Below, one piece after another: positions 42,126-52,478 of a stretch of DNA of 64,000 nt; the stretch's first letter is position 1; each line of letters starts with the position of its first letter. Source of the DNA: Lepidurus packardi (Eukaryota; Arthropoda; Branchiopoda; Notostraca; Triopsidae); the NCBI GenBank assembly GCA_023053545.1, contig JAKZAN010000001.1, positions 11,300,024 to 11,364,023 of the forward strand, written 5' to 3'. The position numbers and the translations under genes were made by a program. A model generated the notes under the pieces. That model had not been told where the DNA came from. It was given only the letters and a program-made list of their open reading frames with translations, and searched no databases.

Positions 42126-43117
42126 ATAATTTCGAGACTTATATTTGAATGTTGCGCCGCACACATATACACACAACTTATAGATGTCGCCTTATGCGTA
42201 CAACAACAACAAACACGAGGTTGAAAGAAATCCTTTTCACAATTCATGTCGAAACGAACACTAGTTATTAGTGCTTCTGTGTTGTACAGTGCAGAATAAC
42301 CCATGTTGAAACTTTGTCGCATAAGATCTGATTTTAACTTCACTCTGAGGAAAGAGTAAGCATACAAAATATCGATATACACACAAGATTTGATCTTATA
42401 TACTTACTTATTTATTCGTAATATCTTTTTCACACCCAGGTCCAGGACGCACCTGACAATCAAACGCAAAAGCTGGCTTGGAGATCTTGGTTTTAATAAA
42501 GGTGTCTGCATGCAGATAAAGACAGCGTCCAGTTTCGTAAGACATGAACCTTATGGCACGATGCGTATAGTAACAGTTAAATAAGAAATCGCAACATCTA
42601 ATATCATCGCAATGGATATCACAATATTCTCGATTAGGTCCCACTTGCATGTAAAAGTTAAAGTAACAGCCAGGTTGGTGTTTATATTCGCGCACACCGC
42701 TAATTTTTGTATGTTTTTCTTTCTATTTGTAGAGCATGAAGATCTGGATAAATGGTTAGATGCTATGTTGGTAGAATTTCCAATTCTCCAAGATTTGGAC
42801 GTAACACCAAACACTCAAGCTGCCAACATCCCCGATGTCCCCAACATCCCCAATATCAACGTTATCCAAACAACCTCAGCCCTTTCACCCGCAAACCTGG
42901 CCCAGCTAGAAACAGTTCTGTCTGTTCCAACTCGGTTGGAACGATGATTCTGGATGACTCCACCTGGGCACCACACTTTGGAAATGTGAGCACACCAGGC
43001 TCATCCCATCCAAAAAGTGTATTCTGGGTGATACATCCATGTTTGCCAGTTATATCGTCCACAAAGTAACAGCGTGTATGGTTTTGACATTCAATACACG
43101 TTTGATGTATTGAACAA

Positions 43118-43182
<65 letters not shown>

Positions 43183-44030
43183 GGATTGATACCATTTTTG
43201 GATATTATAGCCTACACTTGGTTGTCTATACATGCGATGTTATAGTATGTACATTTAAAACCGGCAAATTTGGCGCTACAAGCACGGCAGCGCTACCTAG
43301 AATTGTAATGATAAACTTAAAGTTGAAGTTATTGTTTTTTTTCTGTTTACCTTAGCATGCATGCGTCGACAGAAGTAAATTAATAAAACAACAATATATA
43401 CAAACGTGCCAATCAAGAAGATTCCACCTTTAAACAATACTTGATTAAACACAATACTGTATGTGTAGAATGTAATACCTAGAATGTAATATAGCTCAAC
43501 CAACACTGCATTGCTGTTGTAACCCAAATCTAGAAGCAGAAAAGCTATTATAGAAATTGAACTGTGAAGTTTTTAAAATCAATAACACTCCTAGATTATC
43601 CCTCCTCACCTTTGTCATCAACAACCGATTCAAATATTGTAAGGTGAGTGTTGTTGGGAGAGATATATTTGACATTGTCATCATCATTATCATCAGTTGC
43701 AACATACGATTCTACTTTAAATCCATTAAAAAGTTTGTTAGATATGTAAAGTTCATACCAGTAGTTATTGTGAAAGCTATACGATTTGTAGATTCTTCCA
43801 CATCTTTATCATCACCACCAACCGATTCAAAGATTGGAAGGTGGGTGTTGTTGCGAGAGAGATATTTAAAATCATTGGTGGATGTAACATACGATTCTAC
43901 TTCAAGATTACGAGGTTTGTTATAGATATGTAAACTTCATACCGGTAGTTATTGTGAACATTGTAGGATTTACAGACGTTGATGATGATGGAACTTCCAT
44001 TAGCTTGGTAGATTGTTCTATCAAAAGAAA
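42122..44030 (-). CDS. Polinton cargo gene, multi-exon, Cys-rich (structure uncertain)
   Basis: Minus-strand exon-like segments, in order: ~43940-44018, ~43755-43910 and ~43590-43735 (repeated segments), a hydrophobic segment at 43340-43520 with two probable membrane helices (GGIFLIGTFVYIVVLLIYFC), ~42950-43120 (CIECQNHTRCYF), ~42433-42695 (CDIHCDDIRCCDF) and 42122-42374 (CCCCTHKATSISC). Splice-like borders are seen at several edges (GTATGAA after two repeated exons, TTTCCTCAG before the last). I cannot fix the start or the full exon chain. A Cys-rich membrane or secreted glycoprotein is a reasonable guess; no family is recognised. Confidence 0.35.
43121..43181. repeat. (AT)n microsatellite
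   Basis: About 61 bp of uninterrupted AT dinucleotides inside the cargo gene region, probably intronic. Confidence 0.97.
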
Positions 44031-44049
44031 TTTATAGAATACTACAATG

Positions 44050-44811
44050 TTACACAATAAATGTAGTTATCAAAAGAGCTGTTGTTGTACCGTTGAGATT
44101 TGGAGAAGAAGTTGACATGGTTGTGTTTTCCGAACAAGTAAAAAAAAAATTTATTCTGTTCCCCTTAACACGTTTAGAGATAGGGTGACATACATGCTGC
44201 CCTCCCCAAACGTATACCCCATAGTAGCATCCCGGAACACTGTCAGGAGTGTTGGGATCGAAGGAGAGCATCAAATAAGAGTAAGGTTCTTCACAGGCAT
44301 GCTCGTACGCATCCATAAAATATCTCAGTTTACCAGGGAACATTTGAGCTCCAATAGCTCGAATTTGAGTAACATCTCGAGCAGTTTTCATTAGAAACAT
44401 GTGGGAGCAATTAAGAGAGATGGTGCGAAGGTTGCTATAAAACGGGTTTTGTGTAATCATGATGACGGAGATATTGGCATGGTGGGAATGTTTGGTAAAG
44501 ATGTTCTCCAATGCTTTTGATTTACCATCTATAGTTTCCATCAGATCATCCAGAATGAGTAAACTGTTGGCTGGTAAAGTTTCTTTAATATCATTTTCGT
44601 CAAACCCGGCTTGAAAAGTAATATTGTCCAACTCCGACTGGAGTTGTGCAAAAAGCGGTTGCCACGCTCCATAACAATAGCGTATACGTTCAGGACAGGG
44701 AGTGAACATTGACGATAGTTGTCGAAGCAGCTGGGCTACCACCTCGCTTTTACCCGATTGTGAAGGACCAGCAATGAGGATGCGCACTGGATGTCTAAAC
44801 AACGCCTCCAT
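44050..44811 (-). CDS. Polinton packaging ATPase (FtsK/HerA, A32-like)
   Basis: An intact 253-residue ATPase that would drive genome packaging into the capsid. Walker A is GPSQSGKS near residues 15-22, Walker B is LLILDD near 84-89, and a sensor-like VIMITQNPF lies near 116-124. The start at 44811 gives the usual short leader before Walker A. The last ~35 residues (after PISKR) are Ser/Thr-rich and hydrophobic and look like an added tail. The gene diverges from the PolB frame, with 90 bp between start codons. Confidence 0.93.
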   Translation of the reverse strand: MEALFRHPVRILIAGPSQSGKSEVVAQLLRQLSSMFTPCPERIRYCYGAWQPLFAQLQSELDNITFQAGFDENDIKETLPANSLLILDDLMETIDGKSKALENIFTKHSHHANISVIMITQNPFYSNLRTISLNCSHMFLMKTARDVTQIRAIGAQMFPGKLRYFMDAYEHACEEPYSYLMLSFDPNTPDSVPGCYYGVYVWGGQHVCHPISKRVKGNRINFFFTCSENTTMSTSSPNLNGTTTALLITTFIV

Positions 44812-44901
44812 ACTAACAAATGAGTTCCTCCTCTTCTAGTTCCGAGTCTTTAAGCACTAACACGCCATGAAAATCGTGCTCAGTAGCCCTCAGGACAGCG
44901 T
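44812..44901. promoter_or_regulatory. Divergent promoter interval
   Basis: 90 bp between the ATPase start (minus) and the frame leading into PolB (plus). No TATA box or other motif stands out; the call rests on gene layout only. Confidence 0.35.
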
Positions 44902-47900
44902 TTGACAATGAATTCTGAATATAGTCCAATCTTAGGCGATTTGATTCGTGAATTAGGTATTGATGTTGATGAGGATGACGAGTCACAAGCAGGTGCTGGC
45001 GAAGAATTCCCCGCTCCACACCCATCAATCTGTACTCGAACTCTCAATCGCGGCATCAAGCGTCGACAACGACGTTTGAAACGTCGTCGTCAAATTTTAA
45101 ATCCTCTGCCAACGATCGCCCTTTCACCACCCCCTCCAACAAGTGTTGCAGAACCTCTCACACCCAATATACCACCACCGCAATCGATTGAATCTAACCA
45201 CAATGAATTTTTTTAATTGAGTAGTACACTAGCTGGACATTTGCGGGAATATCGATTGATTGTTGGACCTGAGCGTTACCCGATTGTAACAGCCGAACAA
45301 TTGATGAGCGAGTATAGTTCACAAATTCTCGGATTATTGAAAGCTCAACTACGAAAGAGTTTGTCTGTGAAAATCAAATTTGTAGTTCATAGCGTTATGA
45401 GTAAAATCATAAACACTCCTGAAATCAACCGCAGCGAACGCTACCCCCGTTTTTTCCACAGTGTGTATGTTATCGTGCTCCCAACTTCAGATTTAAATCA
45501 AGTTATGCAAAATGCATTTGATCACATTGCCAACGTGATCCACAATCGTCAGAATCAAGCTGGTTCTGGTTGGCGGATGGAGTACATTAGTGAGCTTCGA
45601 GCTTCAGTGACCACGTTTGTTCCTATGGCAGGTAGTGGTAACGACTCTCACCAGATACGGTTACCTGCCGGCATCGCTAAACGCAAAGCTGTTGTTAATA
45701 TCGAACGTTGCGGTGATCAATGTTTTGTCTACGCGGTCAAAGCGGTGCTAGCTCGTCAACATGCTGCAACTGACGAAAATTCTCAGTTTTTTATAAAACA
45801 TCATAGTGCTAAAAGTTTAGATGATCTCTTCGCCCGTTATCCCGACAGATTACCGACCATTAATCCACAAGTGCTAACCTATCCTGTTAAAATTCAAGAC
45901 ATAACTGCTTTTGAAGAAGCCCATTCAATCGCTATTAATATCTTAGCTTTTGATACTTTACCGTTTGGATGTTTTGACGAGAGTGATGAAGAAGCAGAAA
46001 ATCCTAAACGCTCTAAACTCCCACCAACTCTTGTTGCCACCCCTCGAAATATTTATCCTTTTCGTATTTGTGGGAAAACCTTTTTCAAACCCAACACCAC
46101 CCTCTGCCAAGAACCGGTTAATCTTTTGTATACATGCACCGGTCCGGGGCAAGGACATTTCTGGCCTATTCTTTCACCAAATCGTTTGTTGGGTAAAGAT
46201 CAACTACATAAGGATCATTATTGTCTCAAATGTCTAAACGCGTTTAAAAGTTCCCGGTCCCTAGATGCTCATAAAATGTACTGTTTGGAAAACAAACAAA
46301 AAGCAGTTCGACTCCCCACTCCTGGGAAGAACGATTTTGTTCAGATGCGATGTTTTAATGCAGCACAACGTGCCCCTTACATAGCTTTTGCCGATTTTGA
46401 ATCTCTTTTAGTTTCTTATGATCCAACTGATGAAGAACACTCTCCCGTCAATCAAAAGCTTCATCGTCACGAAGCTCTATCTTTTTGTTATTTGGTGCTC
46501 GACCTGCAGGGGAGTGAAGTGGCATACCAGCGCAATGTTGGCCCTAATGCAGGTCAGATTTTCCTACAAAACATCTTAGAAACAGCAGCAAATCTTGAAC
46601 AAGTGGTGCGCTCAACAAATTTTCCCCTCAATGAAAAAGATGTGTCAATGGCAATAAGAGCCCGACATACAGCTACTATATGCGTACACTGCAAGAAACC
46701 CTTACCCCAAGATTTGTCCGAGCGTATGATAGATCATGATCATTTTGACGGTTCTTTCCGGGGTATTGCTCACCGAGGTTGTAATCTCCATTGTAAATTG
46801 GAAAACTACGAATTACCTGTCTACTTCCATAATTTACAGTAAGTATCTGTGAAAACCGATAAACCGAATCCAAATAATCTGTTGTTTCTAGGAATTACGA
46901 TGGACATTTCATCTGTCAAGCATTGGAGCATTACGGGCAAGACATTGACATTATCCCCAAATCCATGGAAAAGTTCTTGACTTTTAAAGTTGATAACGTT
47001 CGCTTTCTGGACAGTCTTCAATTTATGAACACTAGTTTGGAACGTTGGGCTCAAGTTCTCTTGAAAAAGGGGCTCCACTCCTTTCAATGTTTGAACCGTG
47101 CGGCTGCGGTAGCGGGGAATCAAGAGAAACTCAAACTCTTAGCGCGCAAAGGGATATTTCCCTACGAGTTCATGACTAGTCTGACAGCTCTTGATTTACC
47201 ACATTTACCATCTCAACTGGCCTTTTTCTCCACCCTAACTGGTTGCTCAGTTTCAGATGAGGATTACATTCATGCACAAAACGTTTGGGATACTTTCCAA
47301 TGTCGCACATTACGCGACTATCACAACTTGTATTTAGAGTGCGATGTCCGCATTCTAGCCGACTGCTTTTCCACCTTACGTCAAACAACCTATCACCATT
47401 CGGGTTTGGATGTAGCCCATTTTTACAGCATTTCGCATTTTAGCTGGAACGCCTGTTTGTACACAACGGGGGTGACGATGGAACTTATGACCGATGTAAC
47501 CATGCATAGTATGGTTAAACAAAACGTGCGAGGGGGGCTAACCATGGTGTCCCAACGTCATGCTGTAGCCAATTTACCAGACTTGCCGCATTATGATCCT
47601 ACACGCCCTAATAGCTCCATCGAATATATCGATGCTAACAACTTGTATGGATGGGCGATGGTTCAAGCTTTACCCACCGATGGAATTTGCTGGTTATCAA
47701 CCAAAGAATGCCCCAGTTTGAACGAAATCCTCTCGTTAACCCCAGATTCGCTCTATGGTTATGCCCTACTAGTCGACATGGAATATCCTGCCCATTTACA
47801 CGAAGAACACGACGATTTTCCCTTTCTCCCCCGCAAAGAACAAATAACATGGGATATGCTAAGCCCCGCAATCCAAGAGCATTATCTGAAAGATGGGAAA

Positions 47901-48969
47901 ACATTTCCCTCTCGTGTTGAAAAACTATGTGTCACCTTAAACGCTAAAGAAAAATATCTGATTCATTACAGAATGTTGCAGCTGGCTTTAAGTCACGGAT
48001 TGTTAGTGACCCGAATGCATGGTGGTATCAGATTTCGTCAGACAACGCTGTTTCAGCCCTACATCGAATGCAACACCGCTTTGCGAGCTGCCGCCACCAA
48101 TGACGCTGATCGTGAATCGTTCAAACTGATGAATAATTCCATCTTTGGTAAAATCATTCTAACTTAAACTCATACTTTTGACTAACCTTCGGTTAACATT
48201 TCAGGTAAAACTGTAGAAAACGTAGACAACCGAGTCAACATCTACGTAATAAACAACGAGAAAACTCTTGTGAGTTTAACAGCCAGTCCAGCCTTCAGCC
48301 ATGCACGACGCATTTCGAATGATTTAGCACTCATTCAGATGAGAAAAACCGACGTTTTTTTATAACAAACCAATCCTTGTAGGTTTTGCAATATTGGAAT
48401 TAGCCAAAATGCATATGTACGATTTCCACTACAACATTATTCGCCCACATTTTGGTTCGCGCTGCCGCTTGGTTTTTACCGATACCGACAGTTTTTGCTA
48501 CAGTGTGGAAAGCCCTACCGGATTCTGGGAAGAGTTGCGTCATCGTCTAACCACCCACTTTGATACCTCCAACCAACATCCATCCAGTCCATATTACTAT
48601 GCTGACAACGATAAACGTCTAGGCATGTTTAAGAACGAGGCTGGACAAAACCGTATTGTGGAAATTGTAGCTTTACGACCCAAACTCTATTGTATACGTT
48701 TTGACACGGGTGAAGAACAATGAAAGGCCAAGGGCACTACCCGAGAAGCCACCCGTCGTGAATTATCGTTAGACCTTTACCGTCAAGTGTTGTATGGTGA
48801 GCGCTGCGAGGTATATACTACCAATACCACTCTCCGCTCATTCAACCATCAAATTTATACTTATCAAACTCGTAAATTGTCATTGTCTGCTCTTGATGAT
48901 AAACGTTTCTGGCTCCCAGATCTTGTTACCAGTCACGCTTACGGATATTGTAATGAAGATGATGAATAA
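44902..48969 (+). pseudogene. Polinton protein-primed DNA polymerase B, interrupted
   Basis: Replicates the element using a terminal protein primer. Exons 44902-46838, 46892-48147 and 48205-48969; introns of 53 and 57 bp have GT/AG ends and sit in conserved motifs. Exonuclease motifs: FADFESL, NYDGHFI (across intron 1) and YLECDVRILAD. Polymerase motifs: A is DANNLYGWAM, B is KLMNNSIFG (across intron 2), C is FTDTDSFCY. An Arg-rich leader (44902-45213) is in frame but separated by TAA at 45214-45216; the next ATG is 45304. Two more lesions: one extra T in the T-run at 48355-48361 and TGA at 48721-48723. The leader may instead be a separate small basic gene. Confidence 0.88.
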
Positions 48970-49032
48970 AGTTTAAATTGTGTCTATAACCCATGTCTAG
49001 TTTAGTTGTCACTCAACCTTTGAAGCTGCAAG

Positions 49033-49176
49033 ATGGTTCATGATAAAAGATTTGGGAAGAAATGGCGCACTCGCTGTCGACAGGTTGCCACGCAAACCCT
49101 TCAAACTCTAGCTGAATGGTTGTCGATTATGACGCGTCTTATTTTAGCCTTTAAAGCGCGATCTTCGAGTGGGTAA
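49033..49176 (+). CDS. Small basic ORF, 47 aa
   Basis: A short frame with a KRFGKKWRTRCRQ start and a hydrophobic second half, between PolB and the next gene in the same direction. The size and basic nature would fit a small DNA-binding virion protein, but it could be chance. Confidence 0.25.
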   Translation: MVHDKRFGKKWRTRCRQVATQTLQTLAEWLSIMTRLILAFKARSSSG

Positions 49177-49222
49177 ACCTTTAGTCGCACACTGGCTTTA
49201 GAGGTAAACAGACAACGAGAGG

Positions 49223-49600
49223 ATGTGTCTTAAACAGGTGAAGAAATACAAACCTTATTTGAAAACTTTATGTCGCTGTCAGCCCAAACTCCGTCAAATT
49301 ATCCTTCAGAACGCTGACCGACCCCTTATTAACGTTATTTGGGAAATCATCTTGAATTTAGTCAAGGGTGTTATCCCTCTTCAGGAAAAAGAGAAACAAA
49401 AGCTACGTCGTTTCAAGTCTATTCTTCGAGATTTGGCTCAATCCAAACAGAGTTTCCGCTATCGTCATAAACGAATAGTACAGAAGGGTGGAGGATTTAT
49501 TTTAAACGTACTTAACCCCGCTTTAGCTTTTTTACGTCGCCATGGCCAAAGCAGCGCGTCCCATGCGGTTAGTGCCGCTAGACATAGCCAACAAAATTGA
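49223..49600 (+). CDS. Polinton small basic protein, candidate core/minor virion protein
   Basis: 125 residues, intact. A helical region (PKLRQIILQNADRPLINVIWE) leads to a basic stretch (KQKLRRFKSILRDLAQ) and the motif VQKGGGFI before a hydrophobic end. The pattern of helices, basic region and KGG recurs, from memory, in small proteins of Polintons and adinto-like viruses. The GG could be a site for the adenain-type protease. Overlaps the next gene by 59 bp. Confidence 0.6.
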   Translation: MCLKQVKKYKPYLKTLCRCQPKLRQIILQNADRPLINVIWEIILNLVKGVIPLQEKEKQKLRRFKSILRDLAQSKQSFRYRHKRIVQKGGGFILNVLNPALAFLRRHGQSSASHAVSAARHSQQN

Positions 49601-50402
49601 TCAAGTTTTGCATCGGGAATCGCAGTCTGCCATAAAACCGCCCCCCAGTTTCAAACTAACAGAATTTTATCGGGCGGAAGAGGAAATGCGGAATATTCTC
49701 AATAATCCTGAATTAAGCATTGAGAATAAGTTGCACCTGTTTGAAAAAACGTTTCAACGCTACAAGGCTGCTCACCCAGGTCATGAGAGGGCTGCATCGT
49801 CAACACATGTTTCTTTACCCTCTGTTCCCACGGTTCCATCTTTAAAACATGAGGGTGTTGAGAGTGATTTAACACCCACACGTGTAAACAACACTCGCAG
49901 CTGTTCACCACAACCCTTTCAAACACCGATTAATAACATTTCTAAACCCGACATGTATGATAGTCCATTGCAGTCAAGTGTTGAAGAGACCCCCAGCGTT
50001 ACCCAATTTATGGTTAAAGTGGACGACCAATATCGTGAGAAAGCGTTGACAGCTAGCGAGTATCTTACAAAACCTGAATATGCACACATAATTACAGTTA
50101 ATCCTGACAGTACTCTAAAACTATATGGGGAAACTATAGAAAACAGCCATGTGTCAGATTACATGAGAGATCTCTTTTCACACAACAAGGGTCGCTTTTT
50201 ACCTCGAATGGATGATTTTTCACGCGCGTTAGCCGATATTAATTTTCCCACCCAGCTTATTGTTAAAGAGAAACGGCTAAAAGAGATTGAACGTTTGAAA
50301 CTGCTCCATTCGCGCGGTATCACTCCACCCAGCCCTAGAGTCACCCGATCGTATAAACGCGCTCGAGCTGGATCAAGTCCTCAGTGGCAAAATTTAGCTT
50401 GA
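49542..50402 (+). CDS. Polinton protein of unknown function, 286 aa
   Basis: Intact. Begins PMRLVPLDIANKI, followed by a helical segment with EEEMRNILNNPELSIENKLHLFEK, in which short helices resemble a conserved N-terminal module of other Polinton proteins. A Ser/Thr/Pro-rich linker spans residues ~85-150. The second half (LTKPEYAHIITVNPDSTLKL) may form a small beta-rich domain. The tail is basic. Ends two bases before the integrase start. A structural or DNA-binding role is a guess. Confidence 0.55.
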   Translation: MAKAARPMRLVPLDIANKIDQVLHRESQSAIKPPPSFKLTEFYRAEEEMRNILNNPELSIENKLHLFEKTFQRYKAAHPGHERAASSTHVSLPSVPTVPSLKHEGVESDLTPTRVNNTRSCSPQPFQTPINNISKPDMYDSPLQSSVEETPSVTQFMVKVDDQYREKALTASEYLTKPEYAHIITVNPDSTLKLYGETIENSHVSDYMRDLFSHNKGRFLPRMDDFSRALADINFPTQLIVKEKRLKEIERLKLLHSRGITPPSPRVTRSYKRARAGSSPQWQNLA

Positions 50403-50403
50403 A

Positions 50404-51612
50404 ATGGTAGAAAAGACATGGCTTACTCGAGACGATTGGCATCAACTCTATACGGATCCTTCGTCTTTGGGTGCTTATGGTGGTTTACAACGTTTGTTGC
50501 GTTACGCCAAACAGCAATACCCGAAAGCCGCTAATATTAACCTTACCACCGCCCGCCAAGCTTTGAGCTATCTTAATAGTTATACTCTACATCGGAACAA
50601 TCCTCGTCGCTTTCCACGTCGATATGTAATCACTTCTACGCTTCATGATCTTTGGCAGGCTGATTTGGTTGATGTACAACGCTGGAGTCGAATGAATAAT
50701 GGAATGAACTTTCTTTTTACTATTATTGATGTTCATAGTCGTTATCTCTGGGTCTATCCTATCTCCAACAAGACTGGACCTACTGTACTCGCAACCTTAC
50801 AACAACATATTACAAACACAAGATTAATACCCAAACATTTCAACACGGATCAGGGTACAGAATTTCTCAATCACGCGTTCCAAAAATATCTTAAAGACGT
50901 AGGTGTCAAATTTTATCTAACTCGGACTCAAGAAACTAAAGCACCGATTGTGGAACGAGTCCATCGCACCCTCCTAGAGCGAATCTCGCGTTACATGACT
51001 CAACATCATACCGAACGTTTCATAGATGTGTTGCCACAATTAGTGGATAACTACAATCGGAGTTACCATCGAACCATTGGTCGGGCTCCTGTGGAAGTCA
51101 CCGTGGAAAACCAAGATGAGGTAGCTCGACATATTCATAAGATGCGCAGTGCAGCTGTTAAAACTCGTCAGCCCACCTTCAGTGTAGGTGATTACGTACG
51201 GATTAAAAACGATACAAAACCATTTTTTAATAAAGGCTATATTGTTCAAAACACATACGAGATATACAAGATTGAAACGGTGAATCTTACTCAACCTGTA
51301 ACTTACAATTTAGTTGATCTCCAAAATGAAGATATTATTGGTCAATTTTACGGTATTGAATTAACCCGTGTGGCGCCACCTAACTTTAAAGCTTTGTACC
51401 CCATCGAAAAAGTGCTCAAACAACGTTGCAACTCGGCGGGTGAGACCGAGTACTATATAACATGGAAAGGTTGGCCAACCGAGTTCAATACTTGGGTAAA
51501 CGCTCGAGAGTTAACACCTTTCTGGCAAGACTTTGTCCGCACACGGAAGACTTTAAAACCTCCCAGCAATCTGTATTCGGGTCGCATGCGATCTAGTCGA
51601 CAGTCACCATGA
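50404..51612 (+). CDS. Polinton integrase (RVE) with chromodomain
   Basis: 402 residues, intact. Inserts the element into the host genome. The retroviral-type catalytic core has Asp in LWQADLVDVQ, Asp in FNTDQGTEF and Glu in APIVERVHRT, fitting DD35E. An SH3-like part follows (FSVGDYVRIK). A chromodomain lies at about residues 335-380 with YPIEKVLKQR and YYITWKGWPTEFNTWV, carrying the aromatic residues that bind methylated histone tails. The last codons overlap the next gene (ATGA at 51609-51612). Confidence 0.95.
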   Translation: MVEKTWLTRDDWHQLYTDPSSLGAYGGLQRLLRYAKQQYPKAANINLTTARQALSYLNSYTLHRNNPRRFPRRYVITSTLHDLWQADLVDVQRWSRMNNGMNFLFTIIDVHSRYLWVYPISNKTGPTVLATLQQHITNTRLIPKHFNTDQGTEFLNHAFQKYLKDVGVKFYLTRTQETKAPIVERVHRTLLERISRYMTQHHTERFIDVLPQLVDNYNRSYHRTIGRAPVEVTVENQDEVARHIHKMRSAAVKTRQPTFSVGDYVRIKNDTKPFFNKGYIVQNTYEIYKIETVNLTQPVTYNLVDLQNEDIIGQFYGIELTRVAPPNFKALYPIEKVLKQRCNSAGETEYYITWKGWPTEFNTWVNARELTPFWQDFVRTRKTLKPPSNLYSGRMRSSRQSP

Positions 51613-52478
51613 CCCACAATGAAAAGTATATCACGTTACCTTCTAACTCATCCATGTCGCATTATCCTCATAATACTATGAGTAATTATCGAACTCTATT
51701 GTGCGAACCAATACATGTCCCTGTAGATGAGTATGAGGTGGCTTTGGTGGAATTTCTATTTGTGAACAGTATGCATACTTTAAGCGAAGAAGAGAATTTT
51801 ATGATTGCACACAGTGAAATCAAATCTAAAAAACAGACTGATGGTTTAACCAAAGAAGTAGTAGAAATTTCATCGAAGGAAGAGCTAACTAAAATCAATT
51901 TACACAATTTGGAAGTGTACGATTCTATAGATCGGTTGGTGAGCGATCTCAACAGTGGTCTTGACCGTATGTTTCCGACTCTATTGGATAAATCTCGGAG
52001 AGTCGAATTTGTTTACCGTGACAAAAAGAAAACAGTGAGCTTGAAACTACCCCCGAGTTCCGAATTGGAAGCTTGCGAAATTATTTTACCGGCACGGGTT
52101 AAAGCTATCTTAGGGTTCATGGATCAGGACAAATTACGGGTGGTCAAAGGTCGTGGGGAATGTAATTCGAGTCTAACACCAGATCTGAAAAGTGGTGCTC
52201 ACAATTTATACGTTTATTGTGATATTATACAATCGAGTTTCGTGGGGGATACCAGCGCTCCTCTTTTACGCACCATCCCTCTTTCCACCGAAATGAGAGA
52301 GGGTGACCTAGTCTCAGTTAGTTTTAATCACAATTACTATATCCCCCTTAGTCGAGGTTACATTGATACAATTCACATCTATATTAAGACAGGTACTGGT
52401 CTACCTGTTTTATTCCAAGCTGGGACAGTGTCGGCTATACTACATCTACAACGAGTTCGCTCTCATGGCGCCTTTTAA
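51609..52478 (+). CDS. Polinton minor capsid (penton-type, single jelly roll)
   Basis: 289 residues, intact. Starts with ITLPSNSSM...HNTMSNYRTLL and VPVDEYEVALVEF, the typical opening of Polinton penton proteins. Later it has NLYVYCDIIQSSFVGD and APLLRTIPL, then IDTIHIYIKTGTGLPV at the end. It would fill the fivefold vertices of the capsid. Overlaps its neighbours at both ends (4 and 14 bp). Confidence 0.85.
   Translation: MTHNEKYITLPSNSSMSHYPHNTMSNYRTLLCEPIHVPVDEYEVALVEFLFVNSMHTLSEEENFMIAHSEIKSKKQTDGLTKEVVEISSKEELTKINLHNLEVYDSIDRLVSDLNSGLDRMFPTLLDKSRRVEFVYRDKKKTVSLKLPPSSELEACEIILPARVKAILGFMDQDKLRVVKGRGECNSSLTPDLKSGAHNLYVYCDIIQSSFVGDTSAPLLRTIPLSTEMREGDLVSVSFNHNYYIPLSRGYIDTIHIYIKTGTGLPVLFQAGTVSAILHLQRVRSHGAF

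Noticed and set aside
43121-43181. (AT)n run as a replication origin or promoter
   Set aside because: A plain dinucleotide microsatellite; Polintons are thought to replicate from their ends.
48721-48723. TGA in PolB as a selenocysteine codon
   Set aside because: No Sec insertion context is visible, and PolB has other lesions; nonsense mutation is simpler.
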